A stretch of 64,000 nucleotides of DNA from Kitasatospora sp. CB01950 (GTDB lineage: Bacteria > Actinomycetota > Actinomycetes > Streptomycetales > Streptomycetaceae), in NCBI RefSeq assembly GCF_001905465.1, contig NZ_LISX01000002.1:309425-373424 (forward strand). The letters run 5' to 3'. The notes below the pieces were generated by a model, which ran no database searches, was not told the origin of the DNA, and was given only the letters and a program-made list of their open reading frames with translations. Positions 8,295-17,500 of this stretch are shown piece after piece; position 1 is the first letter of the stretch, and the number at the start of each line of letters is the position of its first letter. Made by a program: the position numbers and the translations under genes.

Positions 8295-9049
8295 GCCAGA
8301 CCGTCACCCGCGCCCTGCGCCTGCTCGCCGAACTCGGCGAGGGCGAACGCTCCCTGGACCAGCTGGCCGACCTGATCGGCGTGCACAAGACCACCGTGCT
8401 GCGGCTGTTGCAGACCCTGGAGGAGGAGCGGTTCGTCCACCGCGACGCCCAGTACCGCTACCACCTGGGCGCGGGCCTGTTCGCGCTGTCCAGCCTGGCG
8501 CTGGAGCAGCGCGGCATCCGGCGCACCGCGGCCCCGCGCCTGGCGGAGCTGAACGCGGCGACCGGCCAGACCGTGCATCTGGCCGCGTACGAGGGCGGCG
8601 AGGTGGTCTACATCGACAAGTACGACTCCCGGCATCCGGTGCGGATGTACTCGCGGATCGGGCTGCGGGCGGCGCTGCACAACACGGCCGTGGCGAAGGT
8701 CCTGCTGGCCGACCTGCCGCCCGCGGAGCGCCGCCGGGTGGTGGCCACCATAGAGTTCACCGTCCACACGCCGAACACCATCACCAGTCCGCACGCGCTG
8801 CTCGCCGAGCTGGAGCAGGTCGCCGCGCAGGGCTGGGCGCAGGACCACGCCGAGCACGAGGCGTTCATCAACTGTGTGGCCGCGCCGATCCGGGACGTCT
8901 CCGGCCGGGTGGTCGCCGCCGCTTCCATCTCGGTGCCGGACGTCGTCCTGCCCTACGAGCAGGTGCTCGACCTGCTCCCCCAACTGCTCGCCTGCACCCG
9001 GGCGATCTCCGCCGACGCGGGCCTCCCCGTCCGCGGCAGTTTTTCCTGA
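8291..9049 (+). CDS. IclR-family transcriptional regulator
   Basis: Of 252 aa, with an N-terminal winged helix-turn-helix (LDQLADLIGVHKTTVLRLLQTL, quoted in part; recognition helix around residues 30-43) and a C-terminal IclR effector domain (EVVYIDKYDSRHPVRMYS, then AAPIRDVSGRVVAAASIS). Such effector domains commonly bind small acids, so KDG, KDPG or glucosaminate is a reasonable guess for the ligand. It is translationally coupled to the kinase by a four-base overlap and followed by ridA. It most likely controls both divergent operons through the 6978-7013 palindromes. Confidence 0.93.
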   Translation: MSQTVTRALRLLAELGEGERSLDQLADLIGVHKTTVLRLLQTLEEERFVHRDAQYRYHLGAGLFALSSLALEQRGIRRTAAPRLAELNAATGQTVHLAAYEGGEVVYIDKYDSRHPVRMYSRIGLRAALHNTAVAKVLLADLPPAERRRVVATIEFTVHTPNTITSPHALLAELEQVAAQGWAQDHAEHEAFINCVAAPIRDVSGRVVAAASISVPDVVLPYEQVLDLLPQLLACTRAISADAGLPVRGSFS

Positions 9050-9081
9050 CCCATCGTCAATTCTCCTCTGGAGCACCGCAC

Positions 9082-9492
9082 ATGAGCGACAAGATCGAGA
9101 TCCGCACCGACGGCGCGCCCGCCCCGGCCTGGATGTTCTCGCAGGGCGTCCGCAAGGGCCCGATCCTGCAGGTCTCCGGCCAGGGCCCGCAGGACCCGGC
9201 CACCGGCGAGTACCTGTACCACGGCGACGTGAAGGCCCAGACCCGCCGCACCCTGGAGAACGTCAAGGCCATCGTGGAGGCCGGCGGCGCGACCATCGAG
9301 GACGTCGTGATGTTCCGCGTCTACCTCACCAAGCGTGCCGACTTCCCGCTGATGAACGAGGTCTACGCCGAGTTCATCGACGAGAACGTCAAGCCGGGCG
9401 GGGTGAAGCCCTGCCGCACCACGATCTTCGTCGAACTCCCCCAGGAGCCCATGCTGGTGGAGATCGACGCCCAGGCCGTCGTCACCGACTGA
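9082..9492 (+). CDS. RidA-family enamine/imine deaminase
   Basis: A 136-aa YjgF/YER057c/UK114 protein. The conserved Arg of the active site lies in MFRVYLTKRADFP and the C-terminal signature is CRTTIFVELPQEPMLVEID. RidA proteins hydrolyse reactive enamine or imine intermediates released by PLP dehydratases, which fits the fold-III PLP enzyme of this cluster. ATG 9082 follows CTCTGGAGCACCGCAC (GGAG with ~8 nt spacing). It lies 32 bp after iclR, in the same operon, and a strong hairpin follows. Confidence 0.92.
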   Translation: MSDKIEIRTDGAPAPAWMFSQGVRKGPILQVSGQGPQDPATGEYLYHGDVKAQTRRTLENVKAIVEAGGATIEDVVMFRVYLTKRADFPLMNEVYAEFIDENVKPGGVKPCRTTIFVELPQEPMLVEIDAQAVVTD

Positions 9493-9536
9493 CACCGCCA
9501 CACGCCACGCCACCACGCCGCCACGACGTCACCGCG

Positions 9537-9573
9537 CGGAGGGGCCCCGACGGACGTCGCCGGGGCCCCTCCG
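9537..9573 (+). terminator. Hairpin terminator after the kinase-iclR-ridA operon
   Basis: A perfect 13-bp inverted repeat, CGGAGGGGCCCCG and CGGGGCCCCTCCG, surrounds an 11-nt loop. There is no U-run, as usual in high-GC actinomycetes. It closes the catabolic operon before cobK. Confidence 0.75.
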
Positions 9574-9645
9574 GCGTCTCCGGCGTCCCCGGCGGGCCGG
9601 TTAGGCTGGTGCGTCCGAACCGCGTCGGCCTCCGGGAGTCCGCCC

Positions 9646-10398
9646 ATGCACGTCCTGATCCTCGGCGGTACCAGTGAGGGCCGCCGGTTGGCGGAGGCGC
9701 TGGTGGCCGATCCGGCGTTGCGGGTGACGAGTTCGCTGGCGGGCCGGGTGGCGCAGCCGCGGCTGCCGGCCGGGGAGGTGCGGGTCGGCGGGTTCGGCGG
9801 GGCGGCGGGCCTCGCGGGGTGGTTGCGCGGGCACCGGGTGGACGCGCTGATCGACGCGACGCATCCGTTCGCGGAGACGATGAGCCGCAATGCGGCGGTG
9901 GCCGCCGCCGAGACGGGTGTGCCGCTGTTGGCGCTGCGGCGGCCGAGTTGGCTGCCCGAGGACGGCGACCGGTGGCATCCGGTGCCGAGTCTGGCCGCGG
10001 CGGCGGACGCGCTGCCCGGGCTCGGTGCGCGGGTGTTCCTGACCACCGGACGTCAGGGCATCGCCGCGTTCGCGCATCTGGACGCGCTCTGGTTCCTGGC
10101 GCGTTCGGTCGAGCCGCCGGTGGCGCCGATGCCCGCGTCGGCCGAAGTCCTGTTGGAGCGTGGGCCGTTCGCGCTCGACGGGGAGCGCGAGCTGCTGCGG
10201 GCGCACCGGATCGACGTGCTGGTCACCAAGGACAGCGGCAGCGCCGCCACCGCCCCGAAGCTGACCGCCGCCCGCGAGCTCGGACTACCGGTGGTGGTCG
10301 TCCAGCGCCCGGCCGCCCCGCAGGGCGTGCGGACCGCCCCGGACCTCGCCGGGGCGGTCAACTGGCTTCAGGAGCTGAGGAGTCAGGCCTCCGGGTAG
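9646..10398 (+). CDS. cobK: Precorrin-6A reductase, CobK
   Basis: NADPH-dependent reductase that makes precorrin-6B (dihydro-precorrin-6) from precorrin-6A; 250 aa, normal for the family. Visible motifs are the N-terminal nucleotide loop LILGGTSEGRRLA, IDATHPFAETMSRNA, TTGRQGIAAFA, and the C-terminal LVTKDSGSAATAPKL. The start ATG is immediately followed by HVLILGG as in homologues. Its last 16 bases overlap the 3' end of the convergent cobIJ gene, so the two stop codons lie inside each other's genes. It is separated from cobL-cobM by the catabolic cluster. Confidence 0.95.
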   Translation: MHVLILGGTSEGRRLAEALVADPALRVTSSLAGRVAQPRLPAGEVRVGGFGGAAGLAGWLRGHRVDALIDATHPFAETMSRNAAVAAAETGVPLLALRRPSWLPEDGDRWHPVPSLAAAADALPGLGARVFLTTGRQGIAAFAHLDALWFLARSVEPPVAPMPASAEVLLERGPFALDGERELLRAHRIDVLVTKDSGSAATAPKLTAARELGLPVVVVQRPAAPQGVRTAPDLAGAVNWLQELRSQASG

Positions 10399-11942
10399 CG
10401 GCGCGGCGTCCACACCACGTCGCGTTCCTCGCCGCGCTGCACCCACTGGGTCTGGGTGGAGCCGATCAGCAGCAGGGTGCGCATGTCGACGTCGGCGGGG
10501 TCGAGGTCGGCGAGGGCGACGGTGCGGACGCGTTCGGTGGGGCCGCCGACGTCCCGGGCCAGCACCACGGGGGTCGCCGGGTCGCGGTACTCCAGCAGCA
10601 GGTCCCGGGCCGAACCGACCTGCGTGGTACGGGACTTGGAGCCGGGGTTGTACAGCGCGAGGACCAGGTCGGCCTCGGCGGCGGCGCGCAGCCGGCGGGC
10701 GATCACCTCCCACGGCTTGAGCCGGTCGGAGAGCGAGATCACCGCGTAGTCGTGGCCGAGCGGCGCGCCGGCCCGGGACGCGGCGGCGTGCGCGGCGGTC
10801 ATGCCGGGCAGCACGCGCACGGCGACGTCCCGGTACGGGTCCTCACAGGCGGCTTCCAGCACGGCGGTGGCCATCGCGAAGACGCCGGGGTCGCCCGAGG
10901 AGACGACCGCGACGCGGCGGCCGCGACGCGCCAACTCCAGGGCGAATTCGGCGCGTACGCCTTCGACCTTGTTGTCGGAGCCGTGCCGGACCTGCCCGGC
11001 GCGGACCGGCACCCGGTCCAGGTAGGTGGTGTAGCCGACCAGGTCGGTCGCGTTGGCGAGCGCGCCGCGAGCCTCGGGCGTCAGCCACAGTGGCCCGGCC
11101 GGCCCGGTGCCGACCACCACCACCTCGCCCAACGGCGCTTCGCCGTCGGGGAGTTCGGGGGCCGAAAGCGCCTCGAACGGCTGCCCTTCGGAGTCCAGGG
11201 CGGCGACCCGGCTGGGCACCACTGCGACCGAGAAATACGGCACGCTGTCGGCGTCGATCTCGGCGAGCCGGCCGGTGCGTTCGCCGTCCATGGTGGCGCG
11301 TTCGACGTAGCGGGCCTCGGCCAGCCGCCCGGAGCGCTCCAGGGCGCGTCGCACGGTGGGGAAGGTGCGGCCGAGCTTCATGACGACGGCGGAGTCGGTG
11401 GCGGCGAGGCGGGCCGTCAGCTCCTCCTCGGGCAGGGTGCCGGGGATGATCGTCAGCACTTCCTCGGCCTCCACCAGCGGGGTGCCCAGGCGGGCGGCGG
11501 CGGCGCTGATCGAGGTGACGCCGGGCACCACCTCGGTGGGGTAGCGGTGGGCGAGGCGCTTGTGCATGTGCTGGTAGGAGCCGTAGAACAGCGGGTCGCC
11601 CTCGGCGAGGACGACGACGGTGCGCCCGGCGTCGAGGTGCGCGGCGAGCCGCTCGGACGCTTCCTGGTAGAAGTCGTCGAGCGCGCCGCGGTAGCCGCCG
11701 GGGTGGTCGGTGGACTCCACGGTGACGGGGTACATCAGGCGCTCTTCGACCTGACGGCCCGTCAGGTACCGTTCGGCGATGGCCCGGGCGTGCGAGCGGC
11801 CGTGCCGGGCGCAGTGGTAGGCGATGACGTCGGCCCGGCCGATGAGTTCGGCGGCGCGCACCGTGATCAGCGAAGGGTCGCCCGGGCCGACGCCGACGCC
11901 GTACAGCCGGCCGACCGCAGAGTCGTTCTGACGTTCCGTCAT
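10383..11942 (-). CDS. cobIJ: Fused precorrin-2 C20-methyltransferase/precorrin-3B C17-methyltransferase, CobIJ
   Basis: Two SAM-dependent methyltransferases in one chain of 519 aa, an arrangement common in actinomycetes. The CobI half (about residues 1-240) has [18 protein letters not shown] and [14 protein letters not shown]. The CobJ half (about 255-500) has [30 protein letters not shown] and the CobJ hallmark [11 protein letters not shown]. CobI makes precorrin-3A; CobJ methylates C17 with ring contraction after CobG acts. The start ATG overlaps the cobH stop (ATGA). The order cobG-cobH-cobIJ on the minus strand is a tight operon. Confidence 0.95.
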   Translation of the reverse strand: MTERQNDSAVGRLYGVGVGPGDPSLITVRAAELIGRADVIAYHCARHGRSHARAIAERYLTGRQVEERLMYPVTVESTDHPGGYRGALDDFYQEASERLAAHLDAGRTVVVLAEGDPLFYGSYQHMHKRLAHRYPTEVVPGVTSISAAAARLGTPLVEAEEVLTIIPGTLPEEELTARLAATDSAVVMKLGRTFPTVRRALERSGRLAEARYVERATMDGERTGRLAEIDADSVPYFSVAVVPSRVAALDSEGQPFEALSAPELPDGEAPLGEVVVVGTGPAGPLWLTPEARGALANATDLVGYTTYLDRVPVRAGQVRHGSDNKVEGVRAEFALELARRGRRVAVVSSGDPGVFAMATAVLEAACEDPYRDVAVRVLPGMTAAHAAASRAGAPLGHDYAVISLSDRLKPWEVIARRLRAAAEADLVLALYNPGSKSRTTQVGSARDLLLEYRDPATPVVLARDVGGPTERVRTVALADLDPADVDMRTLLLIGSTQTQWVQRGEERDVVWTPRRYPEA

Positions 11943-12565
11943 TCCTGTTCGCTCGCAATCGCGTTGATCGCGGCAGCGGCTATCGCGCTGCCGCCCCGGC
12001 GACCCCGGACCACCAAGTGCTCCAGGGCGGCGGGGTGTTCGGCCAGGGCCTGCTTGGACTCGGCGGCACCGATGAAGCCGACGGGGACGCCGATCACGGC
12101 GGCGGGCCGGGGCGCGCCGGCCTCGATCAGCTCCAGCAGGCGGAACAGCGAGGTGGGGGCGTTGCCGACGGCGACCACCGCGCCTTCCAGGCGGGGCAGC
12201 CAGAGTTCCATGGCGGCGGCGCTGCGGGTGGTGCCCATGGCGCGGGCGAGTTCGGGCACCGACGGGTCGGTGAGGGTGCAGATCACCTCGTTGTCGGCGG
12301 GCAGCCGCTTGCGGGTGACACCGCTGGCGACCATGTTGACGTCGCAGAGGATCGGCGCACCCGCGTGCAGGGCGCGGCGGGCGTCGGCGACCACATCGGG
12401 CGACCAGAGCAGGTCCTCGACCAGGTCGGTCATGCCGCAGGCGTGGATCATCCGGACGGCGACCTGCGCGACGTCGGCGGGCAGCGCGGCGAGGTCGGCC
12501 TCGGCGCGGATGGTGGCGAAGGACTGGCGGTAGATGGCCGCGCCGTCCTTCTCGTAGTCGATCAT
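11939..12565 (-). CDS. cobH: Precorrin-8X methylmutase, CobH
   Basis: Moves the C11 methyl to C12 to give hydrogenobyrinate. At 208 aa it is the normal CbiC/CobH size. The catalytic histidine is His41 in [26 protein letters not shown] and [14 protein letters not shown] are also diagnostic. I chose ATG 12565, whose A is shared with the cobG stop (TGATG) and which has GGAGG 5 nt upstream; an in-frame start five codons earlier (12580) would lie inside cobG. Coupled to cobG upstream and cobIJ downstream. Confidence 0.95.
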   Translation of the reverse strand: MIDYEKDGAAIYRQSFATIRAEADLAALPADVAQVAVRMIHACGMTDLVEDLLWSPDVVADARRALHAGAPILCDVNMVASGVTRKRLPADNEVICTLTDPSVPELARAMGTTRSAAAMELWLPRLEGAVVAVGNAPTSLFRLLELIEAGAPRPAAVIGVPVGFIGAAESKQALAEHPAALEHLVVRGRRGGSAIAAAAINAIASEQE

Positions 12566-14037
12566 CAGGTCCTCCGCCATTCGGCATTGCGCGCCTCGGC
12601 GACTGCTTCGGCGGTCTCGTACTCGGTCGGGTCGTGCTCAGTCGGGTCGTTCTCGGTGCGGTCGCGCTCAGTGCGGCCGGTGCGGCCGTGCTCAGTGCGG
12701 CCGGTGCGGCCGGTGCCGCCGTTCTCGGTGGATTCGTTCGGGCTCGCCGGGCCGGTCTCGCGGGTCCGGCCGTCCACGGTGACGCGGTGTCCGGTGCCGG
12801 TGGCCAGTACGTCGACCCAGCGTCCGGCGGGGTGTCCGCAGCGGCGCTCGCAGCCGGACCAGTGCACGGGCAGGCCTGCGACGGGGACGGCCGCGATCGC
12901 GCGGGCGGCCTGTGCACGGACGTCGGCAAGCGCTTTCCCGCAGCCGGGCAGGCCGGTGCAGGCGGTGACGCCCTCCCAGGGGCCGCCGGACTCGACGCGG
13001 AAGCCCGCGTCGGCGAGGCGCGGCAGCCATTCGACCCCGGCGCCGGGCACCACGACGCCGCGCCACGGTGTGAGCCGCACGCTCTCGCCGCCGTCGCCCG
13101 GCCCGAGCGCGTCCGCGAGCAGTCGCCACTGCGCGCTGCTCGCCCGCCCGAACCGCAGCCCGACCGACACACCGCCCCCGACCGGTACGGCACCCCCGAC
13201 CGACACCGCGCCGTCGACCGCCACAGCACCCCCGACCGGTACGGCACCCCCGACCGCCACACCACCCCCGACCGCCACAGCACCCCCGACCGCGCCCAAC
13301 AGGGGCCGCTCCCCGGTGAACCGGGGCAGCAGCGTCTCCCCCTCCGGCAGTTCGTCCTGCACCTCGCGCAGGTGCCAGGCCCGGCCGGCGGCCAGCTCAA
13401 GGAAGCGGCGGGCGGCGTCGAGCGCGGCAGGCACGGGGTCGTCGACGAGGGTGGCGCGGCGGGCGCGGCCGAGGCGCAGCAGGGCGCGACCGTCGCCGAC
13501 TGCGATCAAGGTCACATCGGCGTCGAGGGTGGCGATGTCGCCGCGGCCGTCGTCGAGGGCGAACAGGAACTTCCCGGAGAGTCGGGCGGCCCACGGCGCG
13601 GCGCACAGGGCGGCGTCCAACTCGCTTACCCAACGCGGGAGTTCCGCCGAAGCGGCACCGCGTCCGTCGAGGCCGGCGAGCGGCGAGGCGACGATGTTGC
13701 GGACGCGTTCGTGGGTGTCGGAGGGCAACAGGCCGACGGCGCGCAGCCGTTCGGCGAGGTCGGCGGCGCACTGTTCGGTCAGGCCGCGCAGCTGGGCGTT
13801 GCCGCGGGAGGTGATCTCGATCTCGCCGTCGCCGAGCGCGTCCGCCGCGTCGGCGATCGCGAGCAACTGACGGTGCGTCAAGTAGCCGCCGGGGAGCCGG
13901 AGTCGGGCGAGGTGGCCGTCCTCGGCGGGGTGCAGGCGGAGCGCGCCGGGGCAGGCGTCGGCGCGGCCTCGGTCGGGCCCGACGGAGGGTGTCGCGAGGG
14001 CGTCGGGTGTGGGTGGCATGGCGGCGAGCATACCCAT
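12565..14037 (-). CDS. cobG: Precorrin-3B synthase, CobG, with repeat expansions
   Basis: Oxygen-dependent monooxygenase related to sulfite/nitrite reductases; it makes precorrin-3B and marks the aerobic corrin route. The 4Fe-4S/sirohaem cysteines are visible as CTGLPGC and CERRC in the C-terminal half; the N-terminal ferredoxin-like half has [17 protein letters not shown] and [13 protein letters not shown]. Two expansions are unusual: a [12 protein letters not shown] six-residue repeat between the halves (about 45 residues) and a [15 protein letters not shown]-like hydrophilic tail after the catalytic domain. The start is ambiguous: GTG 14043, ATG 14037 and ATG 14031 are in frame with no clear ribosome-binding site, so the mRNA may be nearly leaderless. 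Confidence 0.9.
   Translation of the reverse strand: MGMLAAMPPTPDALATPSVGPDRGRADACPGALRLHPAEDGHLARLRLPGGYLTHRQLLAIADAADALGDGEIEITSRGNAQLRGLTEQCAADLAERLRAVGLLPSDTHERVRNIVASPLAGLDGRGAASAELPRWVSELDAALCAAPWAARLSGKFLFALDDGRGDIATLDADVTLIAVGDGRALLRLGRARRATLVDDPVPAALDAARRFLELAAGRAWHLREVQDELPEGETLLPRFTGERPLLGAVGGAVAVGGGVAVGGAVPVGGAVAVDGAVSVGGAVPVGGGVSVGLRFGRASSAQWRLLADALGPGDGGESVRLTPWRGVVVPGAGVEWLPRLADAGFRVESGGPWEGVTACTGLPGCGKALADVRAQAARAIAAVPVAGLPVHWSGCERRCGHPAGRWVDVLATGTGHRVTVDGRTRETGPASPNESTENGGTGRTGRTEHGRTGRTERDRTENDPTEHDPTEYETAEAVAEARNAEWRRT
12605..12722. repeat. Degenerate tandem repeats in the cobG 3' end
   Basis: Units such as CAGTGCGGCCGGTGCGGCC and CGGTCGGGTCGTGCTC alternate over ~115 bp and encode the Thr/Arg/Glu/Asp-rich CobG tail. 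They fall after the last conserved CobG motif. Confidence 0.65.
13165..13303. repeat. 18-bp tandem repeat inside cobG, about 7 copies
   Basis: Units of the form CCCCCGACCGGTACGGCA, with variants ending GCCACAGCA or GACACCGCG, follow each other without spacers. Each is six codons, so copy-number change keeps the cobG frame. They encode an Ala/Gly/Val linker between the two ferredoxin-reductase-like halves. The lack of unique spacers excludes CRISPR. Confidence 0.85.
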
Positions 14038-14185
14038 GGCCACGGGTCGCGCCAGTGCGCCGACTCCCGCTCCCGGGGTTCGAGTGCCCGGCGTCTGCCC
14101 AGCTCAGCGGGGTGTTCGGGGGCGGGCGCCGCTCCGGATCGGGGGCGCGTCGCAGGTCACACTCCCGGGATGCGCGATCTACCCG

Positions 14186-14191
14186 TACGAT
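14186..14191 (+). promoter_or_regulatory. Candidate -10 element upstream of the cobalamin riboswitch
   Basis: TACGAT lies ~8 nt before the first bases of the riboswitch and ~330 nt before cobN, as expected if transcription begins at the aptamer. I see no convincing -35 hexamer, so this is tentative. Confidence 0.35.
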
Positions 14192-14194
14192 GCT

Positions 14195-14340
14195 GGCGGG
14201 TGCCTCTCGGGGCGTCCCGGTCACCTTTCGGGGTGTCCGCTGCCAGCGACGGCACAGCGGAGGAAGTCCGGTGCGAATCCGGTGCGGTCCCGCCACTGTG
14301 ACCGCGGCTCAGTGAGCCGTGGGAGCCAGGAACTCCGGCC
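14195..14340 (+). ncRNA. Cobalamin riboswitch (AdoCbl aptamer)
   Basis: The conserved core is plain: GAGGAAGTCCGGTGCGAATC, then CGGTCCCGCCACTGTGA containing the B12 box GCCACTG, and the closing GAGCCAGGAACTCCGGCC. Upstream GGGTGCC and paired arms complete the aptamer. Cobalamin binding would repress downstream cobN, the cobalt chelatase subunit, as feedback on the pathway. It points toward cobN only; the divergent cobG operon has no such element in this gap. Confidence 0.93.
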
Positions 14341-14382
14341 GTCCTCCACTGCCCGGGGCGAGGACCCCGAGGAAGGCCTGTG

Positions 14383-14525
14383 CCATGCGTTGTCGCATGC
14401 CCGCGTTCCGGCGGGTGTCCGTGGGGTTCGTTCCCGCCGGGCCGTTCCGCGTCCTCGACCGCATCTGTGCTTCCACGACCGGGTTGTCCGCGCTGTTCGA
14501 GACGCCCGGGAGGGCTTTCGCATGA
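14383..14525 (+). CDS. Possible 46-aa leader peptide between riboswitch and cobN
   Basis: After the aptamer, GGAAGG stands ~9 nt before an ATG whose frame runs 46 codons and stops at TGA 14523-14525, overlapping the cobN start as ATGA. The peptide begins MRCRMPAFRRVSVGF and is basic, with no family I recognise. The good ribosome-binding site and exact stop/start overlap suggest translational coupling. The cobN start also has its own GGGAGGG, so the leader may be incidental. Confidence 0.35.
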
Positions 14526-17500
14526 TCCTGCTGCTGTCCACGTCCGACACGGACCTGTTGAGTGCCCGGGCGTCGAGCGGTCCGGTGCGGTTCCGGTGGG
14601 GCAATCCGGCGCGTCTGGACCCGGCCGACCTGCCCGAACTGCTGGACGGCGTCGAGCTGGTGGTGGTGCGGCTGCTGGGTGGTCGGCGGGCCTGGCAGGA
14701 GGGGCTGGACGTGCTGCTCGCGGGGCCGCGCCCGGTGGTGGTGCTGACGGGTGAGCAGGCGCCGGACGCGCAGCTGATGGAGTTGTCGACGGTGCCGGCG
14801 GGCATCGCGGCGGAGGCGCACGCGTACCTGGCGCACGGCGGTCCGGAGAACCTGGCGGAGCTGGGCGCGTTCCTGTCGGACACGGTGCTGTTGACCGGTC
14901 ACGGTTTCGCGCCGCCGGCCTCGGCCCCGTCGTGGGGTCCGCTGGAGCGGGTCGCGACCGCGCCGCAGGAGGGTCCGCGGGTGGCGGTGCTGTACTACCG
15001 GGCGCACCACATGAGCGGCAACACGGCGTTCGTGGAGACGCTCTGCCGGGCGGTCGAGGAGCAGGGCGCGCAGGTCCGCGCGTACTTCTGCGCGTCGCTG
15101 CGCGGCGCGGAGCCGGAGCTGCTGGCGGAGCTGGGCGCGGCCGATGTGCTCGTGACGACGGTGTTGGCGGCGGGCGGCACCCGGCCGGCCGACGCGCAGG
15201 CCGGCGGCGACGAAGAGGCGTGGGACGCGGGGGCGTTGGCGGCGTTGGACCGGCCGATCCTGCAGGCGCTGTGCCTGACCTGGTCGCGGGCGCAGTGGGA
15301 GGGCAGTGACGACGGGCTGTCGCCGCTGGACACTGCGACGCAGGTCGCGGTGCCGGAGTTCGACGGCCGGCTGATCACCGTTCCGTTCTCGTTCAAGGAG
15401 GTCGACGAGGACGGGCTGACGGTGTACGCGGCGGATGCGGAACGTGCGGCGCGGGTGGCGGGCATCGCGGTGCGGCACGCCCGGCTGCGGCACACGCCGG
15501 CGTCCGAGCGCCGCCTCGCCCTGGTGTTGTCGGCGTATCCGACGAAGCATGCGCGGGTCGGCAACGCGGTCGGTCTGGACACCCCGGCGTCGGCGGTCCG
15601 GCTGCTGGAGCGGCTGCGCGCGGAGGGCATGGACCTGGGCGACGCCCTGCCGGGGCTGGACACGGACACCGACCGCGGTCACGAGGGCGACGCGCTGATC
15701 CATGCGCTGATCGAGGCCGGCGGCTACGACCAGGCGTGGCTGACGGAGGACCAGCTGGCCCGCAACCCGGTGAGGATCCCGGCGGCCGACTACCGGCGCT
15801 GGTACGCGACGCTGCCGGCCGGGCTGCGCGAGCGGGTCGAGGAGCACTGGGGCCCGGCGCCGGGCGAGTTGTACGTGGACCGTTCGCAGAACCCGGACGG
15901 CGACATCGTCCTGGCGGGGCTGCGCTCGGGCAATCTGCTGGTGCTGATCCAGCCGCCGCGCGGGTTCGGCGAGAACCCGGTGGCGATCTACCACGACCCG
16001 GACCTGCCGCCGAGCCACCACTATCTGGCGGCGTACCGCTGGATCGCGGCGGCGCAGGAGGACGGCGGTTTCGGCGCGCACGCGGTGGTGCACCTGGGCA
16101 AGCACGGCAACCTGGAGTGGCTGCCGGGCAAGACGGCGGCGCTGTCGGCGGAGTGCGGCCCGGACGCGGCGCTGGGCGATCTGCCGCTGGTCTACCCGTT
16201 CCTGGTGAACGACCCGGGCGAGGGCACCCAGGCCAAGCGCCGGGCGCACGCCACGCTGGTCGACCACCTGGTGCCGCCGATGGCGCGCGCCGACTCGTAC
16301 GGCGACATCGCCCGACTGGAACAGCTGCTGGACGAGCACTCGAACATCGCGGCGATGGACCCGGCGAAGCTGCCGGCGATCCGCGCGCAGATCTGGACGC
16401 TGATCCAGGCCGCCAAGCTGGACCACGACCTGGGCCTGGCCGAGCGGCCGGAGGACGACGGCTTCGACGATTTCCTGCTGCACGTCGACGGCTGGCTGTG
16501 CGAGGTGAAGGACGCGCAGATCCGCGACGGCCTGCACGTGCTCGGTCAGGCCCCGGCGGGCACGGACCGGGTGAACATCGTGCTGGCCATCCTGCGGGCG
16601 CGGCAGATCTGGGGCGGTGTCAGTGCGCTGCCGGGTCTGCGGGAGGCGCTCGGCCTGGACGAGGCGGCGCTGACGCTGGGTGCGACGGACGCCGCCGAGG
16701 CGCAGGCGCGGGCGCTGGTGGAGGCGATGGAGGCGGAGGGCTGGAACCCGGCCGCCGTCGAGAAGGTCGCCGCCGGTCTGCCGGCCGCCGTGGCGGAGGT
16801 GCTGTCCTTCGCGGCCGCCCAGGTGGTGCCCCGACTGGCGTCCACGACGGACGAGTTGGACGCGGTGCTGCACGCCCTGCAGGGCGGGTTCGTCCCGGCG
16901 GGCCCGTCGGGTTCGCCACTGCGCGGGCTGGTCAACGTGCTGCCGACGGGCCGCAACTTCTACTCGGTGGACCCGAAGGCGGTGCCGTCGCGGCTCGCCT
17001 GGGAGACCGGGCAAGCGCTTTCCGCCTCCCTGATCGAGCGTTACCGGGCCGACAACGACGGGCAGTTCCCGCCGTCGGTGGGCCTGTCGCTGTGGGGCAC
17101 TTCGGCGATGCGCACCGCCGGCGACGACATCGCCGAGGCCCTCGCCCTGCTGGGCGTGCGCCCGGTCTGGGACGACGCCTCGCGCCGGGTGACGGGCCTG
17201 GAGGCGATCCCGCTCGACGAGCTGGGCCGTCCCCGGATCGACGTGACGCTGCGCATCTCCGGTTTCTTCCGGGACGCGTTCCCGCACGTGGTGGCGCTGC
17301 TGGACGACGCGGTGCGGCTGGCGGCCCGCCAGGAGGAGCCCGCCGAGCAGAACTTCGTCCGGGCGCACGTGCAGGCCGACCTGGCCGAGCACGGCGACGA
17401 ACGCCGGGCCACCGTCCGGGTGTTCGGCTCCCGTCCGGGGACGTACGGTGCGGGTCTGCTGCAGCTGATCGACAGCCGGGACTGGCGCACGGACGCCGAC

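Noticed and set aside
13165-13303. CRISPR-like array in cobG
   Set aside because: Units of 18 bp follow directly without spacers, keep the cobG frame and encode a simple linker.
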